A stretch of DNA of 5,484 nt from Tardiphaga sp. GTDB lineage: Bacteria; Pseudomonadota; Alphaproteobacteria; Rhizobiales; Xanthobacteraceae. The notes beneath the pieces were generated by a model. The model worked only from the letters and a program-made list of their open reading frames with translations. It searched no databases and had not been told where the DNA came from. The first letter of the stretch is position 1. Every line of letters begins with the position of its first letter. Location of the stretch: assembly GCA_028290325.1 (NCBI GenBank), contig JAQGJY010000233.1:1-5484 (forward strand). Reading direction: 5' to 3'. Of this stretch, positions 1 to 5,484 are shown in pieces. The translations under genes were made by a program, and so were the position numbers.

Positions 1-182
1 CGAAATACGACAGCTCGGCGAAAGCGCCGGATTCGCTGTTGCGTCTCGGGCAGTCGTTGGCGGCGCTGAAGGAAAAGGAAGCGGCCTGTGCCGCGCTCGG
101 CGAGGTGACGCGCAAATATCCGCGCGCGTCGAGCGGCGTGAAGCAGGCGGTCGATCGCGAGCAGAAACGGGTGAAGTGCTGA
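1..182 (+). CDS. cpoB: Cell division coordinator CpoB (YbgF), C-terminal end only
   Basis: This is the 3' end of a gene that starts before the window; 59 codons in the frame beginning at position 3 are visible, ending in TGA at 180-182. The residues contain APDSLLRLGQSLAAL followed by a helix with ACAALGEVTRKYP and a Lys-Cys C-terminus, which is the pattern of the last tetratricopeptide repeat in the alphaproteobacterial CpoB/YbgF family. By family knowledge, CpoB is a periplasmic protein that works with the Tol-Pal complex and coordinates outer-membrane constriction with peptidoglycan synthesis during division. The N-terminal signal peptide and coiled coil lie outside the window. Its position directly before tilS and ftsH matches the usual tol-pal-cpoB-tilS-ftsH order in Rhizobiales, which supports the call. 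Another TPR protein is possible but less likely. Confidence 0.82.
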   Translation, partial: KYDSSAKAPDSLLRLGQSLAALKEKEAACAALGEVTRKYPRASSGVKQAVDREQKRVKC

Positions 183-250
183 GGCGCTCCTAAACTGCAT
201 TGCCGGGCCAGCGCACGGCGCGCGCGGTCGCCGGTGGTTTCTCTCAGAAC

Positions 251-284
251 GATGGATACGGCGGGCAAGCCCGCGTATGACGGC
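251..284. repeat. Short intergenic palindromic element between cpoB and tilS
   Basis: An imperfect hairpin occupies 256-278: ATAC (256-259), one unpaired G (260), GCGGG (261-265), loop CAAG (266-269), CCCGC (270-274), GTAT (275-278). It is flanked by GATGG on the left and GACGGC on the right. No T-tract follows, so it is not a standard intrinsic terminator. The layout (GGAT, a GC-rich arm, a CAAG-type loop, the complementary arm, then ATGACG or similar) resembles, from memory, a small palindrome scattered through intergenic spaces of Bradyrhizobium and relatives. In mRNA it could stabilise the cpoB 3' end or reduce read-through into tilS. That it belongs to a dispersed repeat family is inference. 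Confidence 0.5.
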
Positions 285-313
285 GGTGCCTGAAGCAACT
301 GCACCGGTCTCTC

Positions 314-1336
314 ATGTCCGACACTCCCATCACCGCCGCCGAGGCCCGCTTGCTGTTCGCGAGATTGCGCGATGCGCCGGCGTTGGTCGTCGCGGTGTCC
401 GGCGGGCCGGACTCGGTCGCGCTGTTGTGGCTGCTGGCGCGGTGGCGGCGGCGCCTGACCGACGGGCCGTATCTGGTCGCGGCCACGATCGATCACGGTT
501 TGCGGCCTGAAGCGACGACCGAGGCGCGCGACGTGAAACGCCTGGCGGCCTCGCTCGGCGTTCCGCATGTCACCAGACGCTGGACCGGCGCCAAACCGAA
601 AACCGGATTGCCGGCGGCGGCGCGCGAGGCGCGTTACGCGCTGCTCGGGCAGGTCGCGCGCCAATTCAAAACCCGCTATGTCGTGATCGCCCATACGCAG
701 GACGATCAGGCTGAGACGCTGTTGATGCGGTTGGTGCGCGGCAGCGGATTGACCGGCCTGAAGGCGATGGGCCCCGAGACCGCGCGCGGCGCGTTCACGT
801 TGCTTCGTCCGCTGCTTGGCGTGTCGAAAGCGCGGCTGATCGCGACGCTGACGCGCGCGAAAATTCCCGCCGCTGTCGATCCGAGCAATGTCGATGCGTC
901 CTATACGCGGCCACGCTTGCGCGCGGCGATGCCAATGCTGGCGTCCGAAGGCTTCGACGCCGCCCAGCTGGCGCGCCTCGCGATGCGGATGCAGCGCGCC
1001 GACGCGGCGCTCGATGCCATGACGGAGCAGGCATGGTCGGCCGTGACGCTCGCCGAGCCCTCGGGTTTTGATGCGAAAGCCTTCGCGGCGCAGCCCGACG
1101 AGATCCGGCTTCGGCTGCTTTTGCAGGCGATCGACCGCGTCGGTCATGAAGGTCCGGCCGAACTCGGCAAGGTCGAATCGCTGCTGGCGGCGATCGATCA
1201 GGCGCCGCGTCCGGCCAGAAACGGACTGCGGCTGCGGCAAACGCTGGCCGGCGCGACGGTGACGCTCACGGCAACCCGGCTGACGATCGGACCGGCCCCG
1301 ACCCGTCGCGGCGCGAGAAAACCGCCGCCGGCTTAA
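314..1336 (+). CDS. tilS: tRNA(Ile)-lysidine synthetase TilS
   Basis: TilS uses ATP and lysine to convert cytidine 34 of the CAU-anticodon tRNA-Ile to lysidine, so that the tRNA reads AUA and is charged with isoleucine rather than methionine; it acts in the cytoplasm and is normally essential. The 340-residue protein shows the N-type ATP-pyrophosphatase P-loop SGGPDS at 29-34, DHGLRP at 60-65, AHTQDDQAET at 126-135, the RPLL segment at 165-168, and DPSN with a following YTRPRLR at 189-203, all family hallmarks. It is shorter than the 432-residue E. coli protein and ends soon after the central helical region, so the far C-terminal domain is reduced or absent, as in many alphaproteobacteria. 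ATG 314 is the only ATG after the in-frame stop at 278-280, yet no clear Shine-Dalgarno sequence precedes it. It probably belongs to a cpoB-tilS transcript and lies 224 bp before ftsH. Confidence 0.96.
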   Translation: MSDTPITAAEARLLFARLRDAPALVVAVSGGPDSVALLWLLARWRRRLTDGPYLVAATIDHGLRPEATTEARDVKRLAASLGVPHVTRRWTGAKPKTGLPAAAREARYALLGQVARQFKTRYVVIAHTQDDQAETLLMRLVRGSGLTGLKAMGPETARGAFTLLRPLLGVSKARLIATLTRAKIPAAVDPSNVDASYTRPRLRAAMPMLASEGFDAAQLARLAMRMQRADAALDAMTEQAWSAVTLAEPSGFDAKAFAAQPDEIRLRLLLQAIDRVGHEGPAELGKVESLLAAIDQAPRPARNGLRLRQTLAGATVTLTATRLTIGPAPTRRGARKPPPA

Positions 1337-1397
1337 CCACCGCCATCATTTGAGCTGGAAAGCGCCTATCATGCGCTAAATAGTCCGGCGTGGTTCC

Positions 1398-1427
1398 CTT
1401 GGCACGGACCGAAACCGCACCTAGATT
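1398..1427 (+). promoter_or_regulatory. Candidate ftsH promoter (RpoH-like or sigma-70-like)
   Basis: In the tilS-ftsH gap, CTTG (1398-1401) is followed after 18 bases by CCTAGAT (1420-1426). This is close to the alphaproteobacterial heat-shock sigma consensus CTTG-N17/18-CYTATNT, with one mismatch in the -10 heptamer. The same DNA also reads as TTGGCA (1399-1404), 17 bases, TAGATT (1422-1427), a 5/6 plus 4/6 fit to the sigma-70 hexamers. Transcription would begin near 1433-1435, giving a leader of about 127 nucleotides. ftsH is a heat-shock gene in E. coli, which makes an RpoH reading plausible. Which sigma factor acts here cannot be decided by eye. Confidence 0.45.
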
Positions 1428-1437
1428 GAGATGAGCA

Positions 1438-1459
1438 ATCAGAGCCGATCTCGGCTGAT
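1438..1459 (+). other. Bulged hairpin in the predicted ftsH leader
   Basis: ATCAG (1438-1442) pairs with CTGAT (1455-1459), and CCG (1445-1447) with CGG (1452-1454), across loop ATCT (1448-1451), leaving AG (1443-1444) as a bulge. The inner DNA also forms a perfect dyad, AGCCGA-TC-TCGGCT, at 1443-1456. No T-tract follows, so this is not a terminator. It would sit within a few bases of the predicted 5' end of the ftsH mRNA and may protect it, or the dyad may be a protein-binding site. Function is unproven. Confidence 0.35.
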
Positions 1460-1490
1460 CTCCGCGCGCCGCGACACCGCAGAGTACGTT

Positions 1491-1520
1491 TAAGTCATAC
1501 GCTTGTAAGTCACACGCTTG
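1491..1520. repeat. Two tandem 15-bp repeats upstream of ftsH
   Basis: TAAGTCATACGCTTG (1491-1505) is followed directly by TAAGTCACACGCTTG (1506-1520), with 14 of 15 bases identical. The repeats lie 41-70 bases before the ftsH start codon, inside the predicted leader. Each unit has AAG and CTT as short inverted ends. They could be paired binding sites or the product of a local duplication by slippage; the sequence alone does not decide. Confidence 0.75.
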
Positions 1521-1549
1521 AGCACAGGGCCGCAATCCGCGCGGCGACG

Positions 1550-1556
1550 AAGGAAG
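1550..1556 (+). promoter_or_regulatory. ftsH ribosome binding site
   Basis: AAGGAAG lies four bases before ATG 1561, a good purine-rich Shine-Dalgarno match. It fixes the ftsH start at the conserved MNANLRNF N-terminus. Confidence 0.75.
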
Positions 1557-1560
1557 ACAG

Positions 1561-3477
<1,917 letters not shown>

Positions 3478-3501
3478 TGCCGGCAGCGCGGGAGTGATTG
3501 C

Positions 3502-3528
3502 AAAACGCGGCCGCGAGGCCGCGTTTTT
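3502..3528. terminator. Intrinsic terminator shared by convergent ftsH and LysR gene
   Basis: A perfect 11-bp stem AAAACGCGGCC (3502-3512) / GGCCGCGTTTT (3517-3527) encloses the tetraloop GCGA, a GNRA-type loop, and is followed by a further T for a run of five T. The hairpin starts 24 bases after the ftsH stop. On the - strand the A-tract becomes a run of four T after the same stem, 33 bases beyond the LysR stop, so it can work in both directions, probably better for ftsH. Confidence 0.93.
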
Positions 3529-3544
3529 GTTGGCTTGTTGGCTT
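3529..3544. repeat. Two tandem GTTGGCTT units after the terminator
   Basis: GTTGGCTT occurs twice in direct succession (3529-3536 and 3537-3544) between the terminator and the end of the LysR gene. It is short, and no role is evident. Confidence 0.5.
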
Positions 3545-3560
3545 GCAGAGTGGCTGATGG

Positions 3561-4448
3561 CTATCGCGGTTCTGGAAACGCCGCGACCGCCTGTTTCAGC
3601 CATTTGACGAAATGCTCTATTTTAGGCCGTCCGGGCTGCTCGACTCTGACGACGTACCGATAGTCGCTTTTTAGAAATCCATCAGGCGCGATCAATCGAC
3701 CGGATGCGACGTCTCCCGCGACCAGATGCCATGGCGCGATCGCGGCACCGAGACCACTCAGCGCGGCCTCGATGGTGAGATGATAGTGGTCAAAGGTTGT
3801 GGTCGGTCGGGCCGTGTCCTGCCCGTCCTGCGACGTGAGGCGCGACCACTCCTGCCAGACCCGAGGTCGCGTTCGGGTTCCCAGTCGGGGCACATTGGCC
3901 GCATCCGCGCGAAGGCCAGTTCGATCGGCTGGTGCAACTGACGGCGCGACGATCAATCCCAACCACTCTTGAAACAACAGCGAGCAATTATCCGGGATCG
4001 GATCGTCCGGTGACAGAACCGCTATCTGAACATCGATCGGGGTGCGGGGAGGCCGATCGTCGGTTGCGAGACGCACGTCATAGCGCGGATACCTGGCAGT
4101 GAAGTCGTGAAGGCGCGGAATCAGCCACCGCATGGCGAAAGTGCTCAGGCAGGCCACGTCCAGAATATGGTCGTCAGCCTTCGCTATGATGCGAAGCGCA
4201 TCCTCGATCTGATCGAAGGCCGCCGTGAGCGCAAAGCCGAACACGCGGCCCTCCGCCGTAAGTGTTGGGCGATTTCGAGCACCCTCGAACAGCTGCGTGC
4301 CAATAAACGCCTCGAGGTGGCTGACGTGGCGACTGATCGCTCCATGCGTGACGCAGAGTTCTTCGGCGGCGGCGGTCAACCGGCCATGGCGAGCGGCCGC
4401 CTCAAACGCGCGAAGCGCCGCGACGGGGATGTTCTTGCGTGTTGTCAT
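3561..4448 (-). CDS. LysR-family transcriptional regulator (GcvA-like subgroup)
   Basis: From ATG 4448 the product has 295 residues, the usual LysR length. The N-terminal winged helix-turn-helix spans about 7-65: ALRAFEAAARHGRLTAAAEEL (11-31, first part) leads into the recognition helix THGAISRHVSHLE (34-46), then LFE at 53-55. The effector-binding domain begins near 92 and contains RWLIPRL (107-113), typical of the GcvA/AmpR-like branch. LysR proteins bind dyads in divergent promoters and respond to small ligands; the ligand here is unknown. A GTG start at 4463 would add five codons, but neither start has a clear Shine-Dalgarno sequence, and a candidate -10 overlaps the GTG, so ATG 4448 is preferred. 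The gene is convergent with ftsH, divergent from the tautomerase gene, and somewhat lower in GC than its neighbours. The likely role is control of its own gene and the tautomerase (inference). Confidence 0.93.
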   Translation of the reverse strand: MTTRKNIPVAALRAFEAAARHGRLTAAAEELCVTHGAISRHVSHLEAFIGTQLFEGARNRPTLTAEGRVFGFALTAAFDQIEDALRIIAKADDHILDVACLSTFAMRWLIPRLHDFTARYPRYDVRLATDDRPPRTPIDVQIAVLSPDDPIPDNCSLLFQEWLGLIVAPSVAPADRTGLRADAANVPRLGTRTRPRVWQEWSRLTSQDGQDTARPTTTFDHYHLTIEAALSGLGAAIAPWHLVAGDVASGRLIAPDGFLKSDYRYVVRVEQPGRPKIEHFVKWLKQAVAAFPEPR

Positions 4449-4456
4449 GTGAGCGT

Positions 4457-4485
4457 AGATCACAATGGGACGGCCAACATGTCAA
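4457..4485 (-). promoter_or_regulatory. Candidate promoter of the LysR gene
   Basis: On the - strand a perfect TTGACA (4485-4480) is followed after 17 bases by TGATCT (4462-4457), a poor -10. Transcription would then start only about 4-5 bases before ATG 4448, giving a nearly leaderless message; this fits the absence of a visible Shine-Dalgarno sequence. The weak -10 keeps confidence low. Confidence 0.35.
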
Positions 4486-4504
4486 TTAATCGAACGTTCC
4501 ATGG
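4482..4504. promoter_or_regulatory. Candidate LysR operator in the divergent intergenic region
   Basis: Three overlapping dyads occur here. TCAATTAATCGA (4482-4493) is an imperfect palindrome around ATTAAT with 10 of 12 positions symmetric, GAACGTTC (4492-4499) is perfect, and CCATGG (4499-4504) is perfect. TCAATTAATCGAA (4482-4494) also fits the loose T-N11-A LysR box. The site overlaps the -35 element of the LysR gene, as expected for autorepression, and precedes the tautomerase gene. Assignment to the neighbouring LysR protein is inference. Confidence 0.4.
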
Positions 4505-4529
4505 TGATAAGCACAGTCACAGCAATCGT

Positions 4530-4536
4530 GAGGTGA
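4530..4536 (+). promoter_or_regulatory. Tautomerase gene ribosome binding site
   Basis: GAGGTGA ends three bases before ATG 4540, a strong Shine-Dalgarno match. It selects the start that gives an N-terminal Met-Pro, as the enzyme family requires. Confidence 0.75.
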
Positions 4537-4539
4537 ATC

Positions 4540-4947
4540 ATGCCATTCGTTCGAACCGCGTTACCCCTTGGAACAGAACCCGGTCGTAAGCAGAGGATCG
4601 TGCAGGGGATCCATGACGCCTTGGTGGAAGCTATTGGGATGCCGGAGGACGAACTGTTCAACCTGGTGACAGAGTATCGGGATGGACAGTTGTTTTTCGA
4701 CCGCGGCTTCAACGGCATCACCCGTTCCGACGCGCTGATCGTGGTCGAGATCACCATGCGACGAGGACGCAGCGATGCCATGAAACGCTCGCTCTATGCC
4801 GCGATTGCCAGGAATCTGGAAGCAGACGCCGAGGTGTCTCCGAAGGATGTTTTTATTTTCGTGCACGAGAATGACTATTCGGACTGGAGCGTTGGCAACG
4901 GCGTATTCGCCATGGCCATCGCCCAGCAGCGCGGCACGGACGGCTGA
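4540..4947 (+). CDS. Tautomerase-superfamily protein (Tautomerase_2 type)
   Basis: The 135-residue product begins MPFVRTALPLGT. Removal of Met would expose Pro-1, the catalytic base used throughout the tautomerase/4-oxalocrotonate tautomerase/MIF superfamily. The body continues with GIHDALVEAIGMPEDELFNLVTE-type sequence (about 23-44), an FDRGFNGITRSDALIVVEIT stretch (about 53-72), a RRGRS segment, then PKDVFIFVHEND (about 101-112) and a WSVGNG motif (about 115-120). These match the longer single-chain Tautomerase_2 family, not the 60-residue 4-OT enzymes. Members are cytoplasmic and most have no known substrate, so a specific reaction should not be assigned. The gene is divergent from the LysR gene with 91 bases between starts, suggesting LysR control. 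GC in sampled 60-bp rows is about 50-58 percent, well below the about 62-78 percent in sampled rows of ftsH and the racemase gene, hinting at horizontal origin. Confidence 0.9.
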   Translation: MPFVRTALPLGTEPGRKQRIVQGIHDALVEAIGMPEDELFNLVTEYRDGQLFFDRGFNGITRSDALIVVEITMRRGRSDAMKRSLYAAIARNLEADAEVSPKDVFIFVHENDYSDWSVGNGVFAMAIAQQRGTDG

Positions 4948-5026
4948 ATCCTGTCGTATCGTCGCAGCAAAGATGTGCGGCAACGAATGCGGCGACACAA
5001 CATGCTCGCGTTGCTAGCTTCCCGCG

Positions 5027-5484
5027 ATGCGTATCCTGCTGATCAATCCCAACACCACCGCCGCCGTCACCGCCATCGTCGCCGGCCATGCGCGGCGGAT
5101 CGCAGGGGCTACGGCGGTGTTCGTGCCGGTCACCGGCCGCTTCGGCGCGCGCTATATCGCGACGCGGGCGGCGGCGGCGATCGCCGGCCACGCCGCGCTT
5201 GACGCGATGGCCGAGCATGTCGGCGGCTGCGACGCCGTCTATCTCGCCTGCTTCGGCGATCCGGGGCTGCTGGCGTTGCGCGAGATCGCGCCGGTCCCGG
5301 TCGTCGGCATGGCCGAGGCGGCGTGTCAGGCGGCCTGCGCGCGAGGCTCGCGTTTCTCCATCGTCACCGGCGGCGCGTTGTGGAAGCCGATGCTGGAGGA
5401 ATTCGTGGCGATGATCGGGCTCGGCGATCGGCTCGCGTCGGTGCGCACGATCGCGCCGACCGGCGGCCAGATCGCGCAGAATCC
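5027..5484 (+). CDS. Asp/Glu/hydantoin racemase-family protein, N-terminal part
   Basis: An open frame runs from ATG 5027 off the window end with 152 complete codons and no stop. The N-terminus MRILLINPNT carries the INPNT motif typical of this family, and the motif ACFGDPGL (74-81) holds Cys75, which aligns with the first catalytic cysteine of cofactor-independent two-cysteine racemases. Segments VPVVGMAEAA (90-99) and FSIVTGG (110-116) also fit. The second catalytic cysteine is expected beyond the window. Such enzymes racemise or isomerise hydantoins, aspartate, glutamate or related compounds, or act as maleate isomerases; the substrate cannot be told here. An in-frame TAG at 5015-5017 makes ATG 5027 the first possible ATG; no clear Shine-Dalgarno sequence precedes it. 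It lies 79 bases after the tautomerase on the same strand, so co-transcription is possible, but its high GC matches the chromosome and not the tautomerase. Confidence 0.88.
   Translation, partial: MRILLINPNTTAAVTAIVAGHARRIAGATAVFVPVTGRFGARYIATRAAAAIAGHAALDAMAEHVGGCDAVYLACFGDPGLLALREIAPVPVVGMAEAACQAACARGSRFSIVTGGALWKPMLEEFVAMIGLGDRLASVRTIAPTGGQIAQN

Noticed and set aside
1361..1377. Small inverted repeat AGCGC / GCGCT just after tilS as a possible terminator
   Set aside because: The stem is only 5 bp with a 7-base loop and is not followed by a T-tract; it is within chance expectation.
4107..4589. 160-codon + strand open frame antisense to the LysR gene
   Set aside because: It runs through the LysR start, the operator region and the tautomerase start; the LysR and tautomerase proteins are clearly recognisable and this frame is not.
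4948..5026. Search for a terminator or promoter between the tautomerase and the racemase gene
   Set aside because: Only distant GTCGC / GCGAC arms (4961-4965, 4992-4996) and no T-tract or convincing -35/-10 pair were seen, so nothing is called.
4561..5218. Antisense open frames of 145 and 121 codons over the tautomerase and racemase genes
   Set aside because: Both are opposite convincing family members, have no recognisable motifs, and the second shows the repetitive Arg-rich composition of GC-rich shadows.

Overview
The window looks like a chromosomal segment from a GC-rich alphaproteobacterium, most likely the Bradyrhizobium/Rhodopseudomonas/Nitrobacter group (Nitrobacteraceae, Rhizobiales). 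This rests on the gene order (end of cpoB/ybgF, then tilS, then ftsH) and on the overall look of the FtsH and CpoB proteins. It is recognition from memory, not a database result.

Left part (1-3528): a conserved housekeeping block, all on the + strand. It holds the last 59 codons of the Tol-Pal-associated periplasmic protein CpoB, a complete tilS (tRNA-Ile lysidine synthetase) and a complete ftsH (membrane AAA+ zinc protease, all catalytic motifs intact). The cpoB-tilS gap (183-313) carries a short palindromic element. The 224-bp tilS-ftsH gap holds a candidate heat-shock-type or housekeeping promoter, a bulged hairpin, a 15-bp tandem repeat and the ftsH ribosome binding site. A strong intrinsic terminator with A and T tracts on both sides closes ftsH and can also serve the convergent gene beyond it.

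Middle part (3561-4947): a divergent pair, a LysR-family regulator on the - strand and a small tautomerase-superfamily enzyme on the + strand. They share a 91-bp AT-richer intergenic region with dyads and a perfect TTGACA hexamer. The pair has visibly lower GC than its flanks, mainly in the tautomerase, and looks like a recently acquired or mobile accessory cassette.

Right part (5027-5484): the first 152 codons of an Asp/Glu/hydantoin racemase-family protein, cut by the window edge.

Working together: TilS and FtsH are general housekeeping functions. The LysR protein probably controls itself and the tautomerase, possibly in response to a small organic compound; the racemase may or may not belong to the same catabolic theme. 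I see no CRISPR array, tRNA, rRNA, insertion sequence or clearly novel multi-gene system. The points most worth a second look are the ftsH leader, the LysR/tautomerase control region and the compositional break around that pair.
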